From Candidatus Bipolaricaulis sp. (GTDB taxonomy: Bacteria > Bipolaricaulota > Bipolaricaulia > UBA7950 > UBA9294), in the NCBI GenBank assembly GCA_028713635.1, contig JAQTNX010000009.1, positions 1 through 32,543 of the forward strand: a stretch of 32,543 nt of DNA, in the 5' to 3' direction. Each line of letters opens with the position of its first letter. The first letter of the stretch is position 1. Positions 1-6,276 of this stretch are shown in pieces. The position numbers and the translations under genes are program-made. A model generated the notes under the pieces. The model had not been told where the DNA came from. It saw only the letters and a list, made by a program, of their open reading frames with translations, and searched no databases.

Positions 1-18
1 CCCCGTACGGATAGCCAG

Positions 19-91
19 TGGGCAAGACAGGACTCGAACCTGCGACCTTCCGGATGTAAGCCGGATGCTCTCCCAACTGAGCTACTCGCCC
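19..91 (-). tRNA. tRNA-Val (anticodon TAC)
   Basis: On the minus strand this folds as a complete cloverleaf. The acceptor is GGGCGAG/CTTGCCC, the D arm is GCTC..GAGC, the anticodon stem is TCCGG/CCGGA with loop CTTACAT, and the T loop is TTCGAGT. Anticodon TAC reads the valine codon GUA. The discriminator is A and no CCA is encoded, so CCA must be added after transcription. It is the last gene of a four-tRNA minus-strand cluster. Confidence 0.95.
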
Positions 92-128
92 ATTATAGCC
101 AGCACCTCTCGATTCGCAAGATGTCGGC

Positions 129-204
129 TGGCGTCCCCAAGGGGATTTGAACCCCTGTCGCCGGGATGAAAACCCGGTATCCTGGGCCACTAGATGATGG
201 GGAC
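129..204 (-). tRNA. tRNA-Glu (anticodon TTC)
   Basis: This is a minus-strand cloverleaf with acceptor GTCCCCA/TGGGGAC, anticodon stem CCGGG/CCCGG, loop TTTTCAT and T loop TTCAAAT. Anticodon TTC reads glutamate codons. The discriminator is G, and it is followed directly by CCA in the genome, unlike the Val and Lys genes beside it. A good internal promoter (217-246) lies just upstream. Confidence 0.95.
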
Positions 205-216
205 AGGTCGATCGGA

Positions 217-246
217 ATTATAGGATCCCGCGCGATCCCGTTTCAA
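217..246 (-). promoter_or_regulatory. Promoter inside the tRNA cluster, upstream of tRNA-Glu
   Basis: On the minus strand there is TTGAAA (241-246), an 18-nt spacer and a perfect TATAAT (217-222). The hexamer ends 12 nt before the tRNA-Glu 5' end, so transcription would begin about 5 nt upstream of the tRNA. It would drive Glu and Val independently of the two Lys genes. This is inferred from consensus matches only. Confidence 0.6.
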
Positions 247-252
247 TCAACG

Positions 253-326
253 TGGGTCGTGCTGGACTCGAACCAGCGACCCCCTGATTAAAAGTCAGGT
301 GCTCTAACCGGCTGAGCTAACGACCC
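253..326 (-). tRNA. tRNA-Lys (anticodon TTT)
   Basis: This is a minus-strand cloverleaf with acceptor GGGTCGT/ACGACCC, anticodon stem CCTGA/TCAGG, loop CTTTTAA and T loop TTCGAGT. Anticodon TTT reads AAA and AAG. The discriminator is A and no CCA is encoded. It is the second of two lysine tRNAs in the cluster. Confidence 0.95.
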
Positions 327-376
327 CGAGAGAACACCCTCCCTAGAGCCCGAGAGGGACATCCTCGAGAAGGCTG

Positions 377-448
377 TGGGCCGTACAGGATTCGAACCTG
401 TAACCGACGGATTAAGAGTCCGCTGCTCTACCGTTGAGCTAACGACCC
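377..448 (-). tRNA. tRNA-Lys (anticodon CTT)
   Basis: This is a minus-strand cloverleaf with acceptor GGGTCGT/ACGGCCC (one G-T wobble), anticodon stem GCGGA/TCCGT, loop CTCTTAA and T loop TTCGAAT. Anticodon CTT reads AAG. No CCA is encoded. It is the first gene of the cluster and lies just downstream of a strong promoter. Its sequence differs from the neighbouring TTT gene, so it is not a simple recent copy. Confidence 0.95.
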
Positions 449-463
449 GAAACGCCGAAGTGG

Positions 464-493
464 ATGGTATGGGAGGCGCCGCTGCGCTGTCAA
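464..493 (-). promoter_or_regulatory. Promoter of the tRNA cluster
   Basis: The minus strand shows a perfect -35 TTGACA (488-493), an 18-nt spacer and -10 TACCAT (464-469). The expected start is about 9 nt upstream of tRNA-Lys(CTT). It is divergent from the dedA promoter region, leaving the two genes back to back. Confidence 0.65.
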
Positions 494-530
494 GCCAGCA
501 ACGGACGCTGGGTTTCGGACGCGTCCCCGC

Positions 531-559
531 TTGACATTCTCGGGCCGATCGGGTGAAGT
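531..559 (+). promoter_or_regulatory. Possible dedA promoter
   Basis: A perfect -35 TTGACA is at 531-536. The best -10 at 17-nt spacing is the weak TGAAGT (554-559). A start near 566 would leave the GTG at 553 outside the transcript, which supports the ATG at 583 as the dedA start. Confidence 0.35.
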
Positions 560-582
560 CAGACGCGCGAGGAGCGGAGGCC

Positions 583-1203
583 ATGGGGATCACGGAGTTC
601 ATCGCTGCGTGGGGCACCCAGATCATCGATGCGACCGGCTACGTCGGTGTCTTCTTCCTCATGGTGCTCGAGAGTCTGCTCCCGCCTGTCCCGAGCGAAG
701 CGATCATGCCGTTTGTCGGATTCCTTGTGGCGGAGGGATCGATGTCGGCGGCCGCGGCGCTCGGGCTCGCGACACTCGGCAGCCTTGTCGGAGCGCTCGC
801 ATTCTATGCACTGGGCCGGTACGGCGGGCGGCCGTTCGTCGCTCGGTATGGGAAGGTTCTCCGCCTCGATCCGCGCGGGCTTGGCGTTGCCGAGCGCTTC
901 TTCCAGCAACACGGAGCGATTACGGTCCTCGTCGGGCGCTTCGTCCCTCTTGTCCGGCCGCTCATTTCGATCCCGGCCGGACTCGGCCGGATGCGCCTTT
1001 TGCCCTTCTGCGTTTGCACGGTACTCGGAGCGACGGTATGGAACGCAATCCTGGTCGCGTGCGGAGTCGTCCTGCGTCGGAACTGGAGCACGGTCCTGCG
1101 CTACTCGAAATGGGTCGACATTGCCGTGCTCGTCGCGCTCGCCGGCCTGATCGCGTTCGCCGTCATTCGGCACTTGAAACGTCGCCGGCAGCGGGAGAAC
1201 TAG
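583..1203 (+). CDS. DedA/VTT-family integral membrane protein
   Basis: This 206-residue polytopic inner-membrane protein belongs to the DedA (SNARE-associated, VTT) family. Family members are tied to membrane homeostasis, and several flip undecaprenyl phosphate or phospholipids. The family signatures are visible: an N-terminal re-entrant segment with E-S-LLPPVPSE near residues 30-40, and GRFVPLVRPLISIPAGLGRM near the middle, holding the conserved arginines and the P/G-rich loop. Hydrophobic helices follow and the C-terminus is basic. The ORF opens at GTG 553, but I choose ATG 583 because GGAG (571-574) is well spaced and the family normally begins there. Its stop TAG shares the palindrome CTAG with the stop of the convergent hydrogenase protease gene. 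Substrate is unknown. Confidence 0.88.
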   Translation: MGITEFIAAWGTQIIDATGYVGVFFLMVLESLLPPVPSEAIMPFVGFLVAEGSMSAAAALGLATLGSLVGALAFYALGRYGGRPFVARYGKVLRLDPRGLGVAERFFQQHGAITVLVGRFVPLVRPLISIPAGLGRMRLLPFCVCTVLGATVWNAILVACGVVLRRNWSTVLRYSKWVDIAVLVALAGLIAFAVIRHLKRRRQREN

Positions 1204-1703
1204 GAGAGGGCTTCTCCGATCGCTTTCACCGTCTCCTGGACGGCTCCGGCTACCTCGTCGGAGAGCGTGTCACCGAACGCGACCGACCTCGGCTGCAGAC
1301 CTAGGAAGAGGACCAGGCAACCGAGCTCCCGGGTCAGGTAGTCGGCGATCACACCGAGCGGAAGCGTGTGCGTGCTGGACGACATCCCACCGACCTCCGC
1401 GGCGTCGAGAAGACGTACGGATCCGGGCGGCTCGCCGAGGTCCGCGGCGTCGACGAAGAGAACGTGCGTCGGGCGGGCGCGGCGGACCTCCCCCGTGACG
1501 TTCTCCGGCGCGGTGTCGCCGAGCAGGACGAAGACGTGCGGAAGGGCCAACGTGCGGAGCGCCAGAGCGATGTGCAGCCCCGCTGCGTCATCGGAGCGGA
1601 GGGTCGACCCGACCCCCACGACCACGACACGGCGGTCAGGCGCCGGCGTCGCTCTCAGGGCCTGCCTCAGGGCTTGCAGCAGCGGCGGGCGGCGGTGGGG
1701 CAT
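1200..1703 (-). CDS. hycI: [NiFe]-hydrogenase maturation protease (HycI family)
   Basis: This endopeptidase (167 aa) removes the C-terminal tail of the hydrogenase large subunit after Ni insertion. It closely resembles HycI. The N-terminal GVGSTLRSDDAAG (about 30-42) carries the family Asp, followed by APEN, LFVDAADLG with Asp85, and STHTLPL with His112, which are the Ni-sensing residues, and finally LFLGLQP. It is the last gene of the hydrogenase operon, and its natural substrate is the large subunit encoded at 3005-4231, which keeps a 44-residue tail after the second Cys motif. The ATG at 1703 lies 68 nt inside the upstream ferredoxin gene and gives a leader longer than in E. coli HycI. A later non-ATG start near 1625 is possible. 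No hyp genes are in the window. Confidence 0.9.
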   Translation of the reverse strand: MPHRRPPLLQALRQALRATPAPDRRVVVVGVGSTLRSDDAAGLHIALALRTLALPHVFVLLGDTAPENVTGEVRRARPTHVLFVDAADLGEPPGSVRLLDAAEVGGMSSSTHTLPLGVIADYLTRELGCLVLFLGLQPRSVAFGDTLSDEVAGAVQETVKAIGEALS

Positions 1704-2064
1704 CGTAGACGACCCTCAGGGTCTTCCGGTCGAAGGCGGCGAGCTCGAAGTCCTTGGTGAGCTCGATCGTCTTCTTGGGGCACACCTCGGCGCAGCGACC
1801 GCAGTAGACGCACCGCCCGAGATCGATCCTTGCCTCGAACTGCTTCTCGCCGACCTTCTCGATGTCGATCGCGGCCGACGGGCAGTTGCGGACGCACATC
1901 TTGCAGCCGATGCAGTTCTCGGTGTGGACGACGGGACGGCCCCGGAAGGCCTCGGGCATGACCCACTTGACAAACGGGTAGCGCGTCGTCGCCGAGTGGC
2001 GAAACAGAGATCGCAGAAGGGACGGAACCATGCGTCCCGGGCGTCGCCACAGCGTGTGCGCCAT
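1636..2064 (-). CDS. Hydrogenase ferredoxin-like subunit with two [4Fe-4S] clusters (NuoI/MbhN-like)
   Basis: This electron-transfer subunit (142 aa) sits in the peripheral arm of the membrane-bound hydrogenase. It should carry electrons between soluble ferredoxin and the small subunit. Two classic cluster motifs are present, CIGCKMCVRNCP (Cys51, 54, 57, 61) and CVYCGRCAEVCP (Cys85, 88, 91, 95). The N-terminal segment around RYPFVKWVMPEAFRGRP resembles the region of NuoI that packs on the membrane. The gene starts 2 nt after the H-like subunit stop. The last 20 or so residues are rich in Pro, Ala, Ser and Glu and look unstructured. That tail overlaps the start of the protease gene in another frame, so its composition may be shaped by dual coding. 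Confidence 0.92.
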   Translation of the reverse strand: MAHTLWRRPGRMVPSLLRSLFRHSATTRYPFVKWVMPEAFRGRPVVHTENCIGCKMCVRNCPSAAIDIEKVGEKQFEARIDLGRCVYCGRCAEVCPKKTIELTKDFELAAFDRKTLRVVYDAPPPPAAAASPEAGPESDAGA

Positions 2065-2066
2065 GA

Positions 2067-3008
2067 CTAGATCAGCTCCCTTACGACGAGGTTGATCAGG
2101 ATCTGCAGGAATGCGATCGGCGCCACGACGGACCAGCAGAAGTGGACCATCTGGTCGATGCGCAGGCGTGCGAACAGCGTCCGTAGGAGCGCGAGGATTC
2201 CGAGGATCAGGAGGACTTTCGCCAAGTACACGAGGATTCCGAGAGCCGGCGGGAGCCCAAATCCGAACGGCAGGAACACGGCGGCCACGAGCGACGCCCC
2301 GACGATCGCCTCACAGTCGATCGCCAGGCGGAAGAAGGCCAACCGCCGACCGCTGTACTCGGTGAAGCTTCCGGCGACGATCTCCGTCTCCGCTTCGGGC
2401 GTGTCGAAGGGAACCCGTTCGAGCTTCCCGAGCAACGACACGAGCGCTACGCCGAACCCAAGGAGGTTCACCAACCACAGCCATGGGTGGCCGCTGTAGT
2501 ACGCGGCGATCCCGGAGATGGACCATGTGTTGGCGAGGAGCGCCGGCGCAAGGAGTGCGACGAAGAGCGGGATCTCGTAGGCGAAGACCTGGGTGATCGC
2601 GCGGAACGCGCCGATCGTCGCGAACACGCTGCGGGACGTCCAGCCGCCGAGGAAGAACGCCACGGTCGGGATGACGAGCAGGTAGAGAACGACGATCAGG
2701 TCCCCCTCGAACGGGAGGACGGACGTCGCGCTTCCCAGTGGAATGTAGAAAATCGCGGCGACGGTCGCGGCGAGCGCGAACACGGGGGCGAGCCGGAAGG
2801 TCGGGCGGTCGGCGTCCTCGGGGATGACGTTCTCCTTGCCGAGGAGCTTCAGGAAGTCCGCGAGCGGCTGGTACCACGGCGGGCCCTGGCGATTCTGCAG
2901 GCGCGCGTACAGCTTGCGGTCCACGAACTCTCCGGCGAGCCCGAAGGCGACGAGGAAGAGAAAGCCCGGAAAGACCAGGATGTTCAAGACCGCGCTACCG
3001 ACCGTCAT
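2067..3008 (-). CDS. Hydrogenase membrane anchor subunit (NuoH/HycD/MbhM-like)
   Basis: This 313-residue polytopic protein anchors the catalytic arm to the membrane arm and contributes the ion path next to the quinone-site equivalent. It matches the NuoH/HycD/MbhM family: VDRKLYARLQNRQGPPWYQPLADFLKLLGKE near the N-terminus, then YEIPLFVALLAP, then ERVPFDTPEAETEIVAGSFTEYSG, the family's charged loop. The reported ORF runs up to 3161, but the true start is ATG 3008, whose ATGA overlaps the stop of the large-subunit gene. This gives a normal family length and removes a basic, non-homologous N-terminus. Translational coupling with the large subunit is likely. Confidence 0.93.
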   Translation of the reverse strand: MTVGSAVLNILVFPGFLFLVAFGLAGEFVDRKLYARLQNRQGPPWYQPLADFLKLLGKENVIPEDADRPTFRLAPVFALAATVAAIFYIPLGSATSVLPFEGDLIVVLYLLVIPTVAFFLGGWTSRSVFATIGAFRAITQVFAYEIPLFVALLAPALLANTWSISGIAAYYSGHPWLWLVNLLGFGVALVSLLGKLERVPFDTPEAETEIVAGSFTEYSGRRLAFFRLAIDCEAIVGASLVAAVFLPFGFGLPPALGILVYLAKVLLILGILALLRTLFARLRIDQMVHFCWSVVAPIAFLQILINLVVRELI

Positions 3009-4231
3009 GCCAAACCGTCTCCTCGCACCTTGATTCGCGACGGATCGACGCCGCGGTCGCGGTACCAACGAACTCCGTACCGGACGAGTTCCTCCCACCC
3101 CATGGTCTTCGAGTCCCCGTTGCCCTGGACCGCGATCGTGCGGTCGGTGCACGAGAAGCAAGGATCGATCGCCGCCACGACGATCGGGAGATCGGCCAGG
3201 TAGCCGTCCTCGAGCATCTTGGCGACCGATTGGGTGTTGGCCAGGGTCGGGGCCCGCACCTTGACGCGTTCGGGCCTGTCCGTCCCGTTGGCGCGGACGT
3301 AGTGCACATCCTCGCCGCGCGGCGCCTCGTACCGGCTCACCGCTTCGCCGGCGGGGATCTTGAGCGGCGCCTTGACGGCGATCGGGCCCTCGGGCATCTG
3401 CTTGAGGATCTGCCGAATCATCGAGTAGCTCTGCATCAGCTCGCCGAGACGGACGACGGTGCGGCCGAAGACGTCGCAGTGGTCGTCGGTGATGACCTTG
3501 AAGTCGAGCTCGTCGTAGGCGGCGTACGGATCGTCACGGCGCGTGTCGCGGTCTGCCCCCGAGGCGCGCGATGTCGGGCCGACGGCGCCGAGCCGGATCG
3601 CGTCCTCCTTCGAGAGGTACCCGACGCCCGACAGCCGCTGGGCCAGCGTCTCCTCCGTCATGGCCAGTTCGATGTAGTACTTCGTTCGCTCCTCGAGCGC
3701 ATCGACGATCTTCTGGATGTGCGGGACCTGCTCGGCGGCGATGTCCCGGCGGACGCCGCCAAGGGTGTTCATCGCGTAGTTGACGCGGTTTCCGGTCAGC
3801 TCCGCGAACAGGTCCATGACGAGCTCGCGGTCGCGCCACGAGTACATGAGGAGCGTGTCGAAGCCGATCTCGTGGCCGGCCACGCCGAGCCACAGGAGGT
3901 GGCTGTGGACGCGCTCGAGTTCGGCGATCAGCGTCCGGATGTACTTCGCACGCCGCGGGATCTCGAGGCCGGCAATCTCCTCCACCGCTTGGATGAACGC
4001 CGTCGCGTGGGAGTGCGAGCAGATTCCACAGACGCGTTCGACCAAGTAGAGGTCCTGCATGTAGGTGCGCTCTTCGCATCCCTTCTCGATGCCGCGGTGG
4101 TTGTAGCCGAGGCGCAGGGCGACGGACGAGATCTTCTCGCCCTGGAGGTCGACCATGAAGCTCTCCGGCTCCTTGAGCGCTGGGTGCTGGGGGCCGATGG
4201 GAACGCGAACGGTTCTCTTCTTGTCAGGCAT
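3005..4231 (-). CDS. Group 4 [NiFe]-hydrogenase large (catalytic) subunit (NuoD/MbhL/HycE-like)
   Basis: This 408-residue subunit holds the Ni-Fe(CN)2CO centre that makes or oxidises H2. Both cysteine pairs are intact: the L1 motif RVCGICSHSH (about 66-75, Cys68 and Cys71) and the L2 motif DPCFSCTDR (about 356-364, Cys358 and Cys361). This separates it from complex I NuoD and from hydrogenase-related complexes that lost the metal. Forty-four residues follow L2, and the HycI-type protease in the same operon would be expected to act there. The N-terminal PIGPQHPALKEPESF and GYNHRGIEK are typical group 4 sequences. The gene overlaps NuoC-like by 8 nt and NuoH-like by 4 nt. No formate or CO dehydrogenase gene is nearby, favouring a ferredoxin-linked type. 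The subgroup (4d, 4e or 4g) is unresolved. Confidence 0.95.
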   Translation of the reverse strand: MPDKKRTVRVPIGPQHPALKEPESFMVDLQGEKISSVALRLGYNHRGIEKGCEERTYMQDLYLVERVCGICSHSHATAFIQAVEEIAGLEIPRRAKYIRTLIAELERVHSHLLWLGVAGHEIGFDTLLMYSWRDRELVMDLFAELTGNRVNYAMNTLGGVRRDIAAEQVPHIQKIVDALEERTKYYIELAMTEETLAQRLSGVGYLSKEDAIRLGAVGPTSRASGADRDTRRDDPYAAYDELDFKVITDDHCDVFGRTVVRLGELMQSYSMIRQILKQMPEGPIAVKAPLKIPAGEAVSRYEAPRGEDVHYVRANGTDRPERVKVRAPTLANTQSVAKMLEDGYLADLPIVVAAIDPCFSCTDRTIAVQGNGDSKTMGWEELVRYGVRWYRDRGVDPSRIKVRGDGLA

Positions 4232-4688
4232 CCTTGGCTCCCTTGTCCCTGGGTCTCCAATCCTTGAGCAGAGGGTGCTCGTCCTTCGGCCAGTTGTCCG
4301 GAAGCGGGTAGCGAGGCCCCTCGGGAAGCCCTTCGATGTGTGCGCCGAGGAGGTCGATCAGTTCCCGCTCGTAGATGCCGCCGCCCGGGAAGATGGACGT
4401 GATCGTCTGCATCGACTCCCCCTTCGGACAGCGGGTCTTGACGTTCGCCATCAGTCCGTCGTTGCGGGCGAGGTGGTAGATGAGCCCGAGGTCGGCCCCC
4501 TCGTCCAGCCCGGTGATCATGCAGAAGACCTCGAACCCGAGGTCCTTCGCGAGGCGACGGAACACCTCGGGAAAGGCCTGCCGATCGACGTCGATCCAGA
4601 CGCGCTTGGCTCGCTGAACCGTCACGTGCCCGGTGAGGGCCGGGAACGTGGCGACGAGCTGGGCGACCAGGGTCTCGGCTTCGCTCAT
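4224..4688 (-). CDS. Hydrogenase NuoC/MbhK-like subunit
   Basis: This soluble structural subunit (154 aa) of the peripheral arm is the equivalent of the 30-kDa (NuoC) subunit of complex I. It packs on the large subunit and helps assembly. The visible family signal is the C-terminal SIFPGGGIYERELIDLLGAHIEGLPEGPRYPLPDNWP, which matches the NuoC E-R-E-x-x-D-x-x-G signature followed by a P-L-P-D-x-W segment. The ORF track extends to 4955, but the start is ATG 4688, which forms an ATGA overlap with the stop of the small-subunit gene. It then overlaps the large-subunit start by 8 nt. Confidence 0.9.
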   Translation of the reverse strand: MSEAETLVAQLVATFPALTGHVTVQRAKRVWIDVDRQAFPEVFRRLAKDLGFEVFCMITGLDEGADLGLIYHLARNDGLMANVKTRCPKGESMQTITSIFPGGGIYERELIDLLGAHIEGLPEGPRYPLPDNWPKDEHPLLKDWRPRDKGAKDA

Positions 4689-5122
4689 TTCCCCTCCTCC
4701 AGCGTCTTGAGGAGCTTCGCGAATCCGTCGATGATCGCCTGCGGACTCGCCGGGCATCCGGGAATGTACGCCGCGACGGGAATCACCTGATCGATCCCGC
4801 CCTTCACATTGTACAGGCCGCTGAAGACGCCGCCGCTTGTGGCGCAGGACCCGACGGCGACCACGAGCTTGGGCTCCGGGACCTGCTCGTAGATGCGCAC
4901 GAGGCGCGACTCGATCTGCCGCGTGACGGGTCCCGAGCACGCCATGATGTCGCAATGACGAGGAGTCCCCTTCAGGAGGACGCCGAAGCGCTCGAGGTCG
5001 AAGCGGGGCGTCAGGGCGGCAATGATCTCAATGTCGCAGGCGTTGCAGGCGCCGGTATTGAAATGCAGGATCCACGGCGACTTCCTCTGTCCCCAGCGGA
5101 CCATCTTGCGAGCGACGTTCAT
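4685..5122 (-). CDS. Group 4 [NiFe]-hydrogenase small subunit (NuoB/MbhJ-like)
   Basis: This 145-residue subunit carries the single proximal [4Fe-4S] cluster that passes electrons to or from the Ni-Fe site. The four ligands are visible: Cys26 and Cys29 in NTGACNACDIE, Cys93 in VGSCATSGG and Cys123 in IPGCPASPQA. Length and motifs fit the short group 4 small subunits, which lack the extra clusters of uptake hydrogenases. The start ATG 5122 has GGAGG about 10 nt upstream and lies 7 nt after the NuoA-like stop. The upstream part of the ORF to 5194 is non-homologous. Its last codons overlap the NuoC-like start. Confidence 0.94.
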   Translation of the reverse strand: MNVARKMVRWGQRKSPWILHFNTGACNACDIEIIAALTPRFDLERFGVLLKGTPRHCDIMACSGPVTRQIESRLVRIYEQVPEPKLVVAVGSCATSGGVFSGLYNVKGGIDQVIPVAAYIPGCPASPQAIIDGFAKLLKTLEEGK

Positions 5123-5129
5123 GCCGACG

Positions 5130-5468
5130 TTACCTCCGGAAGAGAATGAACAGGGCCAGCAAAGCCCCGAGAACGTAGACGATCGAGAAGGCAAGGCTGC
5201 CGGCGACCCCGGTCGGCGATGTCGCGACGATCAGCGTGACGACGTGGAGGATCGTGAAGAAGAACGCGAAGGGGAAGAATTCGGTGTAGTCCGGCTGCGC
5301 GCGGTGAGTCTCGAGGTTCTCTCCGCCGGCGTACGGCTTGTCGAGGGCTCCCTTCGGCCCCTTCCTGCGGGCCGCGAGCGGGCTTAGGGCGGACGAGAAC
5401 GCGCCCACAAGGACGACAAGAAGAGTCAGAATGACGGGTGGAACGAGAAGAAGCATCGATCCCGACAT
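5130..5468 (-). CDS. NuoA/MbhI-like small membrane subunit
   Basis: This 112-residue membrane protein has about three hydrophobic helices. By position (directly before the NuoB-like gene, as MbhI precedes MbhJ) and pattern it corresponds to NuoA/MbhI, which stabilises the joint between the arms. The loop KPYAGGENLE parallels the NuoA PYECG loop, and YTEFFPFAFFFTILHVVTL parallels the helix that in complex I contains an FDxE motif. Here the conserved Cys of the loop and the acidic residues of the helix are missing, and a His occupies that region. Start ATG 5468 is 3 nt after the K-like stop; an internal ATG at 5456 is possible. Assignment rests on context and weak similarity. Confidence 0.72.
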   Translation of the reverse strand: MSGSMLLLVPPVILTLLVVLVGAFSSALSPLAARRKGPKGALDKPYAGGENLETHRAQPDYTEFFPFAFFFTILHVVTLIVATSPTGVAGSLAFSIVYVLGALLALFILFRR

Positions 5469-5471
5469 CGC

Positions 5472-5792
5472 CTATCCCTTCATCCTCTTCGTGTTTCCAA
5501 CGTCGAGGGAGTCATGCTTGCGGTGGAACCCAAGGATGATCCCCGCGACGACGACCACGACGACGACCTCAATGACAATCACCGTGACGACCAGCGCTTG
5601 GGCGAGCGCCATGCGCCCCGAGAGGTACCCCGCCGCGATCAAGAAGAACGTCACCGACTTCATGAGGATCTCAAGGCCGATCAGGATCCGCACGAGGTTG
5701 CGGGTCGCGAGCATGCACCACAGCCCGTCCACGAGGAGGAGAACGAAGAAGGTGAAGTAGAGCCAGAACGACTGGGGCATCTCAATCGTCAT
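5472..5792 (-). CDS. NuoK/MrpC-like membrane subunit
   Basis: This three-helix membrane protein (106 aa) belongs to the NuoK/MrpC/MbhG family and is part of the ion-translocating chain. Typical features are NLVRILIGLEILMKSVTFFLIAAG with the conserved Glu in the second helix, and ALAQALVVTVIVIEVVVVVVVAGI with a second Glu in the third. I choose ATG 5792 over the longer ORF because AAGGAGG sits 6 nt upstream. This makes an 11-nt overlap with the J-like gene. The extra upstream residues in the ORF track are not homologous. The C-terminal tail is short and basic. Confidence 0.87.
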   Translation of the reverse strand: MTIEMPQSFWLYFTFFVLLLVDGLWCMLATRNLVRILIGLEILMKSVTFFLIAAGYLSGRMALAQALVVTVIVIEVVVVVVVAGIILGFHRKHDSLDVGNTKRMKG

Positions 5793-6276
5793 CTTTGGCC
5801 TCCTTGCGGAACAGGACGAGGACCCCGAGCGCGCCCGCCAGGAGGATGAGGATCTGCCCAAAGAGGTCGAGCTGCCGCATGCTCCACAGAACCGTACGCA
5901 CGTCGCCGTCGCCCGCCGGCAGGCGTAGGACGATGTCGACCGGGGCGTGGACGAACGACAGGGCAACGCCGCCGGCGATCAGCACCAACGGAAGAGGCCA
6001 GATACGGCGAAGCCGGCTGCGGCGGCTGGCGATCTCTTCCTGGATTGACCGCGGGCGCGTGAGGCTTGCGACGCTCACCAGGACGACGGAGATAAGGCCG
6101 GCGCACACCGAGAGCTCCATAGCAGCCGCGAGCGTCGCCCCCATGCTGAACATCACGACGGAGAGGAGCGCGCTGGCGAGCGCGAGTCCTAGAGTTGCGC
6201 GCAGGAGGGTCGTCGTCATCGACGCCCACAGCGCGGCAAGGACGAGGACGACCAGAAGGAGCGTGAACCAAATCAT
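5782..6276 (-). CDS. NuoJ-like (MbhD/E-type) membrane subunit
   Basis: This polytopic membrane protein (164 aa) has five predicted helices. The segment LLRATLGLALASALLSVVMFSMGATLAAAMELSVCAGLISVVLV resembles the NuoJ/MrpB core with its flexible third helix and a conserved Glu. An extra C-terminal helix pair follows a basic loop (SRRSRLRR). NuoJ couples electron transfer to the antiporter chain. The gene starts by ATGA overlap with the stop of the antiporter-like gene upstream. The match to NuoJ is moderate, and an MbhD/MbhE-like origin cannot be separated from it by eye. Confidence 0.78.
   Translation of the reverse strand: MIWFTLLLVVLVLAALWASMTTTLLRATLGLALASALLSVVMFSMGATLAAAMELSVCAGLISVVLVSVASLTRPRSIQEEIASRRSRLRRIWPLPLVLIAGGVALSFVHAPVDIVLRLPAGDGDVRTVLWSMRQLDLFGQILILLAGALGVLVLFRKEAKDDD

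Noticed and set aside
92-119. TTGCGA-16-TATAAT directly before tRNA-Val
   Set aside because: The TATAAT abuts the first tRNA base, so initiation would fall inside the mature tRNA. It is probably not a working tRNA promoter.
531-1304. 257-residue ORF overlapping dedA
   Set aside because: It is an Arg-rich shadow of the DedA reading frame with no recognisable domain.
3005-4231. Hydrogenase-related complex that has lost the metal site
   Set aside because: The L1 motif RVCGIC and L2 motif DPCFSC are both complete.
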